Shown here: positions 1-9,696 of the stretch, one piece after another
Position numbering within the stretch: position 1 is the first letter of the stretch
How the letters are laid out: each line of letters starts with the position of its first letter
Assembly: GCA_039720395.1 (NCBI GenBank)
Contig: CM077833.1
Span: 17,111,133-17,175,132, forward strand
DNA from: Liquidambar formosana
Taxonomy: Eukaryota; Streptophyta; Magnoliopsida; Saxifragales; Altingiaceae
Reading direction: 5' to 3'
Length of the DNA: 64,000 nt
The notes under the pieces: generated by a model
The model's input: only the letters and a program-made list of their open reading frames with translations
Told to the model about the DNA's origin: nothing
Database searches by the model: none
Translations under genes and position numbers: made by a program

Positions 1-172
1 AATAGGACAAAAAAGAAAATGAAGAAATTAGAAATACAAAAAGGTGGAAATTAAGAGGGAGGTGTCATGTCGGAGGAATGTCGTGTCCGATATGGACACG
101 GCACCTCTAGGGAAGTGTCCATGCTTCTTAGTCCAAAACCCACATTTCAAGAGCTATTGTTCAAGTTGATTC

Positions 173-190
173 AAGTAATGGGTTTGATTC
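173..190. repeat. Left target-site duplication of the LINE
   Basis: The 18-bp sequence AAGTAATGGGTTTGATTC is identical to 6154-6171 on the other side of the LINE tail. The element therefore begins at about 191. Confidence 0.93.
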
Positions 191-340
191 TCGGGGGAAA
201 GGACTTAGTCTTCTCGGGGGCTTTGCTCCTCGTGGGAGTGGTTCTCTTGCCTAGTGCAAGTTATTGTCCTCTCGGGGGTGATCTCGTGATTCCCCTGTGG
301 AAGTTTTTATACCTGTTACGGTGTTTCTTCGGTGGCTCTG
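191..340 (+). promoter_or_regulatory. LINE 5' leader / probable internal promoter
   Basis: 150 bases between the left TSD and the ORF1 ATG. It is richer in G than the surroundings and repeats the motif CTCGGGGG three times (about 192, 214 and 272). LINEs carry their promoter inside the 5'UTR, so this is where it should lie; no specific factor site can be named. Confidence 0.5.
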
Positions 341-1984
341 ATGGACGAGTCTTTATCAGCGATGTGGAAGAAGTTTGTGTTGACCGATGAGGAGCGGGAA
401 AATGTGGATGTCACAAGCACTATGCAGGAGATTAGTAGGGAGAAAGCTAAGTTCTGTTTGGTTGGAAAGCTTCTCACCGATAGGCCGTTTAATGCCGAGG
501 CCTTGAAATCCACGTTGAAAATGATTTGGCGACCGGTGAAGGGGCTCACAACAGTGGACATAGGGAAGAACCTGTTTCTCTTCCAGTTTTTCCATCCTTT
601 GGATCGTCGCCGAGTTCTAGACAATGGCCCCTGGAGCTTTGACAAATCCCTGGTTCTTCTGAAGGAGATTGAGGGGGATGTTCAGCCTTCGGAATTAGTG
701 ATGGATCAGGCGCCCTTTTGGGTGCAAGTCTATAACCTGCCTTTGGGATGCATGACTCAAGAGGTTGGGCAGATGATAGGTGAGAGATTGGGAGGGTACA
801 TTGAGATGGAGCAAGGCGTAGGAGGGGTTTGTTGGGGCAAGTTTATGCGGGTGCGGGTGAGTATTCAGGTGTTTAAACCGTTGAAAAGAGGGGTGATGTT
901 GAATCTCGGTGGGAAAGTCATGTGGGTGCCGATTCAATATGAACGTTTGCCCATATTTTGTTACTTTTGTGGCTTGCTTGGACACACAGAGAAGGCCTGT
1001 GTCCGTCAGTTTGAGACTCAGGGGAGTTGTTCGCATGAGAGTTCCCAGTACGGCGTTTGGCTTCGAGCTCTAGATCCTACTAAACCGGCAAAGAAGGCAA
1101 CGGGGAGTGGCTCTCCGCGGTACTCGGAGAAGGAGGATGGGACAGGGAGGAACGGGAAGCAGTCGCCGGTGGGAAGGGTTGGTGGGCCAATCTCGGGCAG
1201 CGAGTCTGACGTGGAGATTTTGGAGTCCCCTGCGGCAAATCAAAGCCCTCAGATTCCGGAGACGGAGATGGGAGATTACGTGGAAAGTGGAGGTAATCCG
1301 GGATTGCCTGTAATTTCAGATTCTGCTGTTACGCCAGTTCGGGTGTTTGAATTTGGGCGGGATAATTCTAAGAGGCAGGACACGGATTCTAGTTCTCGTG
1401 TGAAGAATACGGTGGATATAAGGGGCGTAAATGGGGGTGGAATAGGGGAGTTGTATCCTGATCCACTTACTGCTCAGTTTACACGGGGGCATGAGGTAGC
1501 ATTTGCTGACATGGAAGGGGGAATGGGCCCTACCAAGTCAAGATGTGACTATAGTGGGGATCAGTGTGACAACCAGGAGGGCTTTTGTGCAAGTAAGGCC
1601 CAGTTGGGAAAGGCCACGATGGGTTTAGACAGACAACACGTGAACTCCCCTTCGCACGAGACAGGTAGTCTAGATTCTTCTACTTTACAAGAGGACACAG
1701 TGCTTTTTCCTTTACCGTCTACAGGGGATGGTCTTGGGGGTAGAGGAAGGAGCTGGAAACGTAGGGCTCGCTCTGTGAATTTAAGGGGGAGAACCGCTGT
1801 TGAAGGGGAGAATAGAGGTAAACGAAAGCAGATTTTTGAGTATGTCCATGATGGAGAGCCTACACCCAACGGCTTGGGGAGCAATGGGAAGCGATCTCGT
1901 TATGAGTCAACGGGGCCTGCAACCCAGATGGGTACTGAGGAGATATCGGCGCCGGCTGGTCACCAGCCGCGCCGGATGCAATGA
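341..1984 (+). CDS. LINE ORF1: RNA-binding gag-like protein (DUF4283 plus CCHC zinc knuckle)
   Basis: About 547 residues from the ATG at 341 (MDESLSAMWKK); an upstream in-frame GTG at 332 is a less likely start in a plant. The N-terminal 190 residues look like the DUF4283 domain of plant LINE and retroelement gag-like proteins, with the typical stretch around FFHPLDRRRVLDNGPWSFDK. At about residues 207-220 there is a zinc knuckle of the form C-X2-C-X4-H-X4-C (CYFCGLLGHTEKAC). The C-terminal half is polar, Gly/Ser/Arg-rich and of low complexity, ending in a basic patch. Its expected role is to coat the element RNA in the ribonucleoprotein particle. The stop codon overlaps the ORF2 start. Confidence 0.93.
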   Translation: MDESLSAMWKKFVLTDEERENVDVTSTMQEISREKAKFCLVGKLLTDRPFNAEALKSTLKMIWRPVKGLTTVDIGKNLFLFQFFHPLDRRRVLDNGPWSFDKSLVLLKEIEGDVQPSELVMDQAPFWVQVYNLPLGCMTQEVGQMIGERLGGYIEMEQGVGGVCWGKFMRVRVSIQVFKPLKRGVMLNLGGKVMWVPIQYERLPIFCYFCGLLGHTEKACVRQFETQGSCSHESSQYGVWLRALDPTKPAKKATGSGSPRYSEKEDGTGRNGKQSPVGRVGGPISGSESDVEILESPAANQSPQIPETEMGDYVESGGNPGLPVISDSAVTPVRVFEFGRDNSKRQDTDSSSRVKNTVDIRGVNGGGIGELYPDPLTAQFTRGHEVAFADMEGGMGPTKSRCDYSGDQCDNQEGFCASKAQLGKATMGLDRQHVNSPSHETGSLDSSTLQEDTVLFPLPSTGDGLGGRGRSWKRRARSVNLRGRTAVEGENRGKRKQIFEYVHDGEPTPNGLGSNGKRSRYESTGPATQMGTEEISAPAGHQPRRMQ

Positions 1985-4900
1985 AAATATTGAGTTTTAA
2001 CTGTCGGGGGCTTGGGAACCCTCGCACAGTTCGCGCACTTCATGATATTGTGAAGCGTACAGCTCCCAGTTTAGTTTTCCTTATGGAGACTAAGCTGTAT
2101 AAACATGAAATGGAGAAAGTTAAATTCAAGTTGGGTTTTGTAAATGGGTTGTTTTATGATGCTAACAATCGTGCAGGTGGTTTGGCACTCATGTGGCGGT
2201 CAGATGTGAATGTGGAAATACTCAGCTACTCAGGTAACCATATCGATTCTCAAATTTTGGTTAATGGGGTTGCTTTGTGGAGATTTACTGGATTCTATGG
2301 TTATCCCGAGGTGTCCATGAGAAGGCTGTCGTGGGATTTATTGGTGTTTCTTCATTCCCGCTCAGCTCTGCCATGGTTATGTACAGGGGACTTTAATGAG
2401 ATTGTGGAGGCAGGGGAGAAATGGGGTCGAGTTCCGCGAGCCGAATGGCAGATGAGGAACTTTCGCCGGGCTCTCTCACGGTGCCAATTACGAGACCTGG
2501 GTTTTCATGGACCTAAATTTACTTGGTGTAATAATAGATTAGGAGAGGAATGTGTTAAGGAACGGTTGGACAGGGCGCTGGTGTCTACAGCTTGGGATGT
2601 GCTATTTCCCATTGCGCAGGTGGAGACGCTAGTGTGCAGTGCATCGGACCATTTGCCTATTTTGGTGGATTTGGATGGGGTTACAGCTAGGGTGGGCAGG
2701 AGGAAAAAATTGTTTCGATTTGAAGCAATTTGGGTCCGAGCTGAAGAGTGTGAGCAGGTTGTCAGGGAAGGTTGGGGTGATGGGGGCCGGGGCTCCACTA
2801 TGTATTGCGTCAATGAGAAGATTAAGTCAACTAGAATGCAATTGCTGGCGTGGAATAAAACTCAGTTTGGCAATGTACATAGGCAACTTAGAGTCATGAG
2901 AGAACATCTCAGGGCAGTGAAGCAAGGGCCAGTATCTATTTCTGCTGTTGAAGAAGAACAACGGATCATGCAGAGTATGGATGAACTCCTCTCCCGAGAG
3001 GAAATTTTGTGGAAACAGCGCTCTCGTGTTGACTGGTTGAAGGAGGGAGATAGAAATACGGCCTTTTTCCATGCGAAAGCTTCCCAAAGACGAACCAAGA
3101 ATTTAATTAAGGGGCTAAGGGATGATCAGGGTATCTGGCATGAGGCAGAGAGTAATGTGGAAGGTATTGTTATTCATTATTTCAAAAATATTTTCTCATC
3201 CCTTCATCCCCATATCACGGACAGGGCTCTTGAAGGGGTGGATCACCGTGTTACTGCAGAGATGAATTTGGAGCTTTTGCGGGAATTCCAACCTCATGAG
3301 GTACGAGATGCCCTTTTCCAGATGCACCCTAGTAAATCGCCTGGCCCGGATGGCATGTCGGCCCTTTTCTACCAAAAATATTGGCACATTGTAGGGCCTG
3401 ATATTACACAGGCTACCCTTTCTTTTTTAAGGGGTGGCCCTATGTTCAAAAATTTTAATTACACCCATATAGTGTTGATCCCTAAAACAGCTAGTCCTGA
3501 GCATATTACCCAGTATCGACCAATTAGTCTATGTAATGTGGTCTATAAGATTATTGCTAAGGTTTTGGCCAATCGTCTTAAGACCATTTTACCTCAGATT
3601 ATTTCAGAGAGCCAAAGCGCGTTTGTGCCAGGTCGTTTGATCACAGACAATATTCTTGTCGCATTTGAGCTTATGCATTTTTTGAAGACAAAGAGGAATG
3701 GCAGGGAGGGGTGTTTTGCTTTAAAACTAGACATGAGTAAGGCTTATGATCGGGTGGAATGGGCATTTCTTGAAAAAATTATGGAAAAAATGGGTTTCTC
3801 CATAATATGGATTAAGCTGATTATGTCGTGTGTAAGTTCTGTGTCTTACTCAGTGATGATCAATGGTAATCAGTGCGGGTATTTTCAGCCGTCAAGGGGT
3901 CTCCGACAAGGGGATCCACTCTCGCCCTATCTTTTTCTCCTTGTTGCTGAGGGCCTGTCGGCAATGCTAGCACAAGCGGAGCGGGCGAATCGATTGACTG
4001 GGATATCCATTTGCCGAAATGGTCCGACAATTTCTCATCTCTTCTTTGCTGATGATAGTCTTCTGTTTGGTAAGGCTACAGAGACCGAGTGTAGGGTGGT
4101 AATGGAAGTGCTACATCAATATGAGGAAGTGTCTGGGCAAAAAATTAATTTGGATAAATCGTCTATTTTTTTCAGCAAGAATACTGATGTTGGCCAGCAG
4201 GAGGTCATTAAGAACTTGATGGGAATATCCCAAGCAGGTACTCATGGCAAATATCTGGGACTTCCTACGCTCATTGGGAAATCAAAGAAAGAGGTGTTTA
4301 GTATTCTTAGGGAACGGGTATGGAAAAAGCTGCAAGGCTGGAAGGAGAAGCTATTATCCAAGGCTGGCCGAGAGATATTGATTAAGGCGGTGGCGCAGGC
4401 GATTCCCACTTATGCTATGAGCTGCTTTAAACTTCCACTTTCTCTATGTAATGAAATGAGGTCTATGATAAGCAACTTTTGGTGGGGACAGAAAGCTACA
4501 GAGCGGAAGATTCATTGGTTGAAATGGGAAACTCTTTGTTTCTCAAAAAAAGATGGTGGACTGGGGTTTCGTGATTTTTCAACGTTCAATAACGCTTTGC
4601 TGGCTAAGCAAGCGTGGAGGCTTTTGGTTAATGGGAATTCATTGTTGGCACGACTTTTGAAGGCCAAATATTTTCCCAGGTGTACTTTCTTAGACTCTAG
4701 CTTGGGGGGGAATCCTAGCTACTCTTGGCGTAGTATTTGGGGGGTGAAGGCTGTGTTGGACAGAGGAGTCCGGTGGCGGATTGGGGATGGCAGGTCTGTA
4801 GGAATTTGGAAAGAGAAATGGCTACCTACTTTAACCACTTTCCGGGTTACTTCTCCCATGAACACTTTACCCGCGGATGCTCGAGTTAGTGATTTAATTG

Positions 4901-6114
4901 ATGCTGATAAACAGGAATGGAAAGTTGATTTGGTGGACCGCATATTTTTGCCCCATGAGGCCTCCACCATTTGCCAAATTCCTCTAAGTCACCGATTGCC
5001 TGAGGATAAACTGATGTGGCATTTTACTCCTAAGGGAGTCTTCACTGTGCGTAGTGCCTATCTGATGGAGATGGATCATGTGCGGAGACGACGGAGTAAT
5101 GTTGTTGGGGAGAGTTCCACAGCCGTTCTAACGCACGACGCGTGTGATTTTATTTGGAAACAATTTGTACCCAATAAGATAAAACACTTTGTGTGGCGGG
5201 CGGCTAAAGGTATTCTCCCCACTCGAGTTGGGCTTGTGAGGCGAAAAGTTATTGAGGATCCTTTATGCCCACTGTGTGGCCAGGAGGAGGAAACCATTCT
5301 CCATTGCCTTAGGGAATGTATTTGTGCCAAAATGATTTGGCAAGTTAGTGGGTTGGGATGGCAGGGAGGTGGCGATGTGGCGTCAGACTTCCGGAGTTGG
5401 CTGCGTGAGCTTCATCAGCAGGCTGATAAGGAGATGATGGCACAACTTATGTTCACGCTGTGGGCTATTTGGCATGGGCGGAACTCTTGGGTATTTGAAG
5501 GGAGTAGGGAGGAGCCACTTGTGACGGTTGGGAAGGCTGCTAAGGCATGGCATGACTACTTGGGAGTTGCAACTAAGCAAGGGCGTGTCAGTGGGAGTAG
5601 GCCAATTGTTCGTTGGCAACCTCCAAGGATGGGTATTTTCAAAATTAATGTGGACGGGGCTTTATTCGGGGAGCATCATTGTGCGGGTTTGGGTGTGGTG
5701 GTCAGGGATTGGGAGGGCCATGTTATTGCAGCAGCTTCTAGGAAAATTGCTGGGGAGTTTTCGGTGATTGTAGTGGAGGCTATGGCGGTCCGTTATGCTA
5801 TGGTACTGGCACGAGAACTGGGGTTGCACTCTGTGGAGGTGGAAGGGGATAATGCTGAAATTGTCCATGCTCTCACTTCTTACTCGACTTGTTTAACTTC
5901 GCTGGGTCTTATTATCGAGGATATCCTTTTTGATGCTGCTCATTTTTTTGACTTGGCTTCCTTTTGCCATATTCGACGCGAAGGGAACGCGGTTGCTCAT
6001 GGGCTGGCTAGATTTGCTCTAAACGTTGATGACTGTTATGTTTGGGTTGAGGAAGTCCCGGAATTTATAAGGGACCTATTTCTTGCTGATTTGTACCAGG
6101 TTTCTGAAATTTAA
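1981..6114 (+). CDS. LINE ORF2: APE endonuclease, reverse transcriptase, zf-RVT, RNase H
   Basis: An intact 1377-residue polyprotein. Domains in order: AP-type endonuclease (residues 1 to about 225) starting MKILSFNCRGLGNPR, with METK, GDFNE (D137) and SDHLP motifs; reverse transcriptase (about 430-720) with KSPGPDGMSA, FVPGRLITDN, LDMSKAYDRVEW, RGLRQGDPLSP and the catalytic FADD (about 689-692); the plant zf-RVT domain (about 1050-1130) with CPLCG and HCLREC; and a C-terminal RNase H with INVDGA, EAMAVRYA, EGDN and HGLARFA, i.e. the D-E-D-H/D acidic set. The endonuclease nicks the target and the RT copies element RNA from that nick. The start ATG shares bases with the ORF1 TGA (ATGA), suggesting coupled termination-reinitiation. 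Confidence 0.97.
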   Translation: MKILSFNCRGLGNPRTVRALHDIVKRTAPSLVFLMETKLYKHEMEKVKFKLGFVNGLFYDANNRAGGLALMWRSDVNVEILSYSGNHIDSQILVNGVALWRFTGFYGYPEVSMRRLSWDLLVFLHSRSALPWLCTGDFNEIVEAGEKWGRVPRAEWQMRNFRRALSRCQLRDLGFHGPKFTWCNNRLGEECVKERLDRALVSTAWDVLFPIAQVETLVCSASDHLPILVDLDGVTARVGRRKKLFRFEAIWVRAEECEQVVREGWGDGGRGSTMYCVNEKIKSTRMQLLAWNKTQFGNVHRQLRVMREHLRAVKQGPVSISAVEEEQRIMQSMDELLSREEILWKQRSRVDWLKEGDRNTAFFHAKASQRRTKNLIKGLRDDQGIWHEAESNVEGIVIHYFKNIFSSLHPHITDRALEGVDHRVTAEMNLELLREFQPHEVRDALFQMHPSKSPGPDGMSALFYQKYWHIVGPDITQATLSFLRGGPMFKNFNYTHIVLIPKTASPEHITQYRPISLCNVVYKIIAKVLANRLKTILPQIISESQSAFVPGRLITDNILVAFELMHFLKTKRNGREGCFALKLDMSKAYDRVEWAFLEKIMEKMGFSIIWIKLIMSCVSSVSYSVMINGNQCGYFQPSRGLRQGDPLSPYLFLLVAEGLSAMLAQAERANRLTGISICRNGPTISHLFFADDSLLFGKATETECRVVMEVLHQYEEVSGQKINLDKSSIFFSKNTDVGQQEVIKNLMGISQAGTHGKYLGLPTLIGKSKKEVFSILRERVWKKLQGWKEKLLSKAGREILIKAVAQAIPTYAMSCFKLPLSLCNEMRSMISNFWWGQKATERKIHWLKWETLCFSKKDGGLGFRDFSTFNNALLAKQAWRLLVNGNSLLARLLKAKYFPRCTFLDSSLGGNPSYSWRSIWGVKAVLDRGVRWRIGDGRSVGIWKEKWLPTLTTFRVTSPMNTLPADARVSDLIDADKQEWKVDLVDRIFLPHEASTICQIPLSHRLPEDKLMWHFTPKGVFTVRSAYLMEMDHVRRRRSNVVGESSTAVLTHDACDFIWKQFVPNKIKHFVWRAAKGILPTRVGLVRRKVIEDPLCPLCGQEEETILHCLRECICAKMIWQVSGLGWQGGGDVASDFRSWLRELHQQADKEMMAQLMFTLWAIWHGRNSWVFEGSREEPLVTVGKAAKAWHDYLGVATKQGRVSGSRPIVRWQPPRMGIFKINVDGALFGEHHCAGLGVVVRDWEGHVIAAASRKIAGEFSVIVVEAMAVRYAMVLARELGLHSVEVEGDNAEIVHALTSYSTCLTSLGLIIEDILFDAAHFFDLASFCHIRREGNAVAHGLARFALNVDDCYVWVEEVPEFIRDLFLADLYQVSEI

Positions 6115-6153
6115 TTCAAAGTCAATGATCGTTCATCAAAAAAAAAAAAAAAA

Positions 6154-6171
6154 AAGTAATGGGTTTGATTC
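6154..6171. repeat. Right target-site duplication of the LINE
   Basis: Perfect copy of 173-190 directly after the poly(A) run. Host sequence resumes at 6172. Confidence 0.93.
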
Positions 6172-6311
6172 AATTTTTTTTTTAATTATTATTTTTGGGT
6201 GCTAAGTAAAATTTCAAAGACAATTATTTTTTATTGAGAACGACTATGGTGAGTTTTTGAACCCACCACCTATTTATTTATTTACAGTGGGTTTAAGATA
6301 TCACAAAAAAT

Positions 6312-6475
6312 CAATGGCATGATAGTCTATTGACATTTTTTTTCAGTTATTGAGTGAGTGATTTAAGGTTTAAACTTAAGGAAAAGTATTGATACTTATT
6401 TGTTGATATTAGGATTATGAGATGAGGATAGATTCCATCTAACGGCAAGAAAAAAGAAAAAAAGAAGAAGGAAGG
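6312..6475 (+). mobile_element. SINE-like repeat, degenerate copy
   Basis: This stretch resembles 25822-25970. Both contain a GTGAGTGAT segment, a degenerate tRNA B-box-like motif (AAGGTTTAAACTT here, GTAGATTCAAGTT there), then a shared ATTGATA..TATTTGTTGATATTA block and an A-rich tail with AAAAAAGAAAAAAAG. Two dispersed copies with the same order and an A-rich end suggest a tRNA-derived SINE. No clear target duplication is visible. Confidence 0.45.
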
Positions 6476-6623
6476 TTTAGGATACCATGGGGCTTATGGC
6501 CCATGGTGATTCAAGCGGGTTTTATTTATGGATTACCTTTCCAACTTAAACCCGGGAAAATCATATTTAGCTTAACATAATAGGAACCTAATCAGTTCCA
6601 TTAACCACGGGCTATCTAAAATC

Positions 6624-6673
6624 AAATCACAAACTGATCGATGCAATAACATCATTGCATCGGTTTGTGATTT
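6624..6673. repeat. 50-bp imperfect hairpin
   Basis: AAATCACAAACTGATCGATGCAAT is followed after six bases by its near-perfect reverse complement, with a four-base GATC insertion in the left arm. Possibly the remains of a foldback element; nothing coding is nearby. Confidence 0.6.
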
Positions 6674-7619
6674 ACATTCGCATTTTCGCCCTACTTGGAC
6701 AAGAGGTCCAGCCTTTAGCCAACCTGATTTAAGCTATTGGGTCCAGCCAGTTAAATTTGGCCCATCCTATTGCCAACCTGTATGCAGATTGGGTCCGTAA
6801 ACTGTCATAGGCCTCAGCTAATGCAGCATCACTCAACTTGTTGATGTAAAACATACTACATATATGAGTTTTCGCATCAAATGGGAACAAAGCAATACGT
6901 ACACTAGTATTTTCCTTTGATGTTTTTTTGGCCAACATGGAGATCTTTGATCCGACTAGTGCCTTGAATGCGCTAAGATGACTGTTTACTTTACATCCAT
7001 TAATGCCTATTATAAATTTGATTGGTAATTGGATATTAGAGAAAGTAAGAAATCAAAACTTAGGACTTTTCATTCCTCGAGGCCTAAGTTTTAGGCCACA
7101 GTGTAGGATTAACTTTGGGATTTTCAAGCTAGCACAAACTTAAAAGACACCCAAAGAATTGAAACAGTCCACTCCCATTGCTTTTTCTCCCACATTAAAA
7201 AAAGTTTATTTGAAATAATATATCTAAAAACAAAGCATGAGGAAATATAACACCCAAATTATCATAATCTAACAAGACCATTGTCACTTGACGATAGGTC
7301 TAAATAATTTTGGTGTATTGCATGAAATGACGATTGAAAAGTAGGTAGCCTGCTTTCAGACATCAATGGCCAAACTTTTGCGATAGATCGAGGAGGATAC
7401 TGCAATGGTCAAACATGCACAACCATTTCTCTGAGTCTTGTTTTCTTCCAAAATTCCTTCTTTTCTAACTCTTTTTGTTTATATTAGAACACTCATACAC
7501 TTATGGCTTGTTTAAGTGTTCAATTCGAAATTAAACAATTCATGGTATATTAATTACATATTATCGAAGATAAAAATTTGTTACATTGAATTATAATATT
7601 TTAAATAGATGGACTCACA

Positions 7620-8234
7620 AGGGCTGGCAATTGGGTGGGTTTGGGTGGGCTTGGATGAGTTTAAATGGGTTTAATCAGAATATCACCTAAACCCAACCCA
7701 ACCCATTTACATGAAGAACCCATTTATGCAAAACCCAAACTCACCCATTTATTGTAAGTAGCAACCCAACCCAACCCGCACACCTCCCACATACCTCCAT
7801 TGACTTGGTTTGTAGTTATGACGTTGGCTGACTTTGGGTTTATGGTTCTGACATTGGGTGACTTTGCAATGGAATATCCGTAACTCCCTCATAATAATAT
7901 AGTTTGTTTGTTTGGTTTTTTCCTTTTTTTTTTTACCCAAAAAAAAATTAAAAAATAAAAAATATTTGTCTATTATTTTTGCTACTTTTATCCACAACAA
8001 CTAATTATTAAAAAATAAAATAAAAATCCAACCACTATAGCACATTTCATTTTTAGATATATCAGGTTTGTTTCTCATCCAACAATTTTTAAATATGCCC
8101 ATTAGACTCAATTATTAGTTGGGTTCTTTATGGGTACCAATTTACAACCCAATTAATAAAATTACCCATGCACACCCATTTAACTTGAGCGGGTTTGGGT
8201 GGGTTCTTGGGTTTGGACACAAATTGCCGGCTTA
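7620..8234. mobile_element. Non-autonomous hAT-like MITE (about 615 bp)
   Basis: The ends read AGGGCTGGCAATT on the left and AATTGCCGGCTTA on the right, which are imperfect inverted repeats. Flanking them is ACTCACA at 7613-7619 and 8235-8241, a 7-8 bp duplication as hAT transposases make. Subterminal regions are full of GGGTTTGGGTGGG-type motifs on the left and their complement ACCCAACCC, a pattern common in plant hAT MITEs. There is no transposase ORF. The ends are degenerate, so this is an old copy. Confidence 0.6.
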
Positions 8235-8414
8235 ACTCACATTGGTGATGTTCTAGGATTAATTTTTTAGAAATTTATAAAATATCACTATTTTAAATTT
8301 TCACTCCAGTGACCACCGTACGTCTTGATTGTGTTGGTACGTACGTAGAGTAACATGCCCATGTGCATTATCTAAATGACAGACCATTCGAAGCTGATAT
8401 TTCACTCAAGAAAA

Positions 8415-8666
8415 CTAACCCCAGTGCAAGTTCTTCAAAGCCCTACCCATCTGTTTGGCTTTGAAATCACTCAGCCGGTGAACTAGAACAAGTATGCCCT
8501 TCATGATTTCTCGCTCCAGTGCTTTCTCTATTTCCTTTGCTAGCTCTACCCTTAATCTGAGATCCTCTTCGGTAACGTGCACAGGGAAGAACTCCCTCTT
8601 GTTATCTTTCATAGGTGGGCTTGAAGTTAACAGTGTTGCTTCCCGCACTGGAGCACTCTTCATCAA
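8415..8666 (-). CDS. Small uncharacterised ORF (83 aa), uncertain
   Basis: I do not recognise this protein. It starts MMKSAPVREATLL and ends in HWG. The middle third (EEDLRLRVELAKEIEKALER and the following residues) is a charged amphipathic helix rich in Glu, Lys, Arg and Leu, unlike the random ORFs of the spacer. On the minus strand an AT-rich TATATATTC lies about 140 bases upstream of the start. No intron sites or neighbouring exons are evident. It could be a real small gene, one exon of a larger gene, or a relic. The flanking DNA is repeat-rich. Confidence 0.33.
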   Translation of the reverse strand: MMKSAPVREATLLTSSPPMKDNKREFFPVHVTEEDLRLRVELAKEIEKALEREIMKGILVLVHRLSDFKAKQMGRALKNLHWG

Positions 8667-8882
8667 CCGAAATGAAGGCTAAGTTGGACCAAATGACAGT
8701 GCTTTCACTTGATAAAGGTGTCTTGTGTTTGGGGGAAAATGTGTTGGTGTTTCTCACGTAGGAGAGAGAGTGTGACCCTGGAGAGGGATGATCCATTGGA
8801 GATAAGAAAGTAGAATATATAGTTTTTACGATAATTGAGATGTATGCGTATATATATATATGGTTATGTTCCTATCAGCACG

Positions 8883-9010
8883 TGTTGATATAATTTATAT
8901 CAGTACTATGCATTGCGGATTGTACCCCTTGTATTAGGCCAATGTATCTCATATTTTACTAATGCACAATGTACAACTCCCAATGCGGGTGTTGATATAA
9001 ATTATATCAG
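8883..9010. repeat. Foldback pair with two TGATATAAWTTATATCA palindromes
   Basis: GTTGATATAATTTATATCAG (about 8884) and GTTGATATAAATTATATCAG (about 8990) are each near-perfect palindromes. The sequences just inside them (TGCATTGCGGATTGTACC versus the complement of TGTACAACTCCCAATGCG) are also inverted repeats. The unit could be a small MITE; no target duplication was found. Confidence 0.45.
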
Positions 9011-9044
9011 CATATGTTTACTTGATCATCATATATATATATAT

Positions 9045-9695
9045 TGTGCGGATAAATCCCGAGGTGGACATTCCGCACTTCGTAATCCTGAACTGGTGAA
9101 GCCAGCAACATGCAATAGAAGTATCGCGAGCTCAACGTACTCTTAGCACGGTAAAAGTTGTCGATACCCTTTGCGTCTCGACCTGAGGGTTAGGACTTGA
9201 ATAATCAGCAATAACAACTATGACAACCCGAATTCCTCCAACCACGAGCCAAAGTGAGTAACGGGTCCAAGCTCTACGTGAAGGAAAACACGTGAATAAA
9301 ACAGCTATTGCGTAACAAATGGGCAGTCAGTTATTCCAATTACGATTCAAAGCTAACTATAGTCAGCCAACCCTGGTTACACAGTTATCAACTAGGCTCA
9401 GGTTAAACTCAACCAAAGGAAAACCGCTATCTAAACAAACCATGGTTAGATCTAGATACTACTATAAATAGAACTGTTCCAAGCCTGATCAAGGTATGCG
9501 GCACAGTAACCCTAGTCTAAAATCCTTCCTTTCGCTATACACAGTCATCTGACTTAGGCATCGGAGAAGTGACGACCGGACTCACTCCGGTTATCCTTTG
9601 ACGGTGTGCTCATTGTGTGCAGGTCAGTTCGCAGGTGAAGGCGCTGCTCCACTTAAATTAACCTACATTCTTCGTACGGGAAATTACTTCGTACA
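9045..9695 (+). repeat. 5' LTR of the first gypsy element
   Basis: Bounded by TGTGCG at the left and CGTACA at the right, directly followed by the PBS. A TATA box (CTATAAATAG, about 9461-9471) gives a plausible LTR promoter. The right end is firm; the left end is chosen on the TG and inverted-repeat logic only. No second copy is in the window. Confidence 0.65.
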
Positions 9696-9696
9696 A

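Larger units (their letters stand above)
191..6153 (+). mobile_element. Full-length L1-type non-LTR retrotransposon (LINE)
   Basis: A complete LINE: GC-rich 5' leader (191-340), ORF1 (341-1984), ORF2 (1981-6114), a short 3'UTR and a poly(A) tail ending about 6153. It is flanked by a perfect direct repeat, AAGTAATGGGTTTGATTC, at 173-190 and 6154-6171 (the two leading As are ambiguous because of the tail). Such a long TSD plus a terminal A-tract is the signature of target-primed reverse transcription. Both ORFs are open end to end, including the endonuclease, RT, zinc-finger and RNase H motifs, so the copy is young and could be competent. The family is the plant L1 clade with a C-terminal RNase H, judged from motif order. 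Confidence 0.96.
6172..7612. other. AT-rich spacer, no gene
   Basis: Only short spurious ORFs. It holds one SINE-like repeat (6312-6475) and one hairpin (6624-6673), listed separately. I see no exon, tRNA or other element in the rest. Confidence 0.6.

Noticed and set aside
67..390. 107-residue ORF at the start of the window
   Set aside because: It spans the LINE target site and leader, so it straddles an insertion boundary and cannot be an ancestral gene.
7621..8220. Interstitial telomeric repeat
   Set aside because: The GGGTTTGGG motifs are irregular, not TTTAGGG units, and are inverted between the two ends of a MITE.
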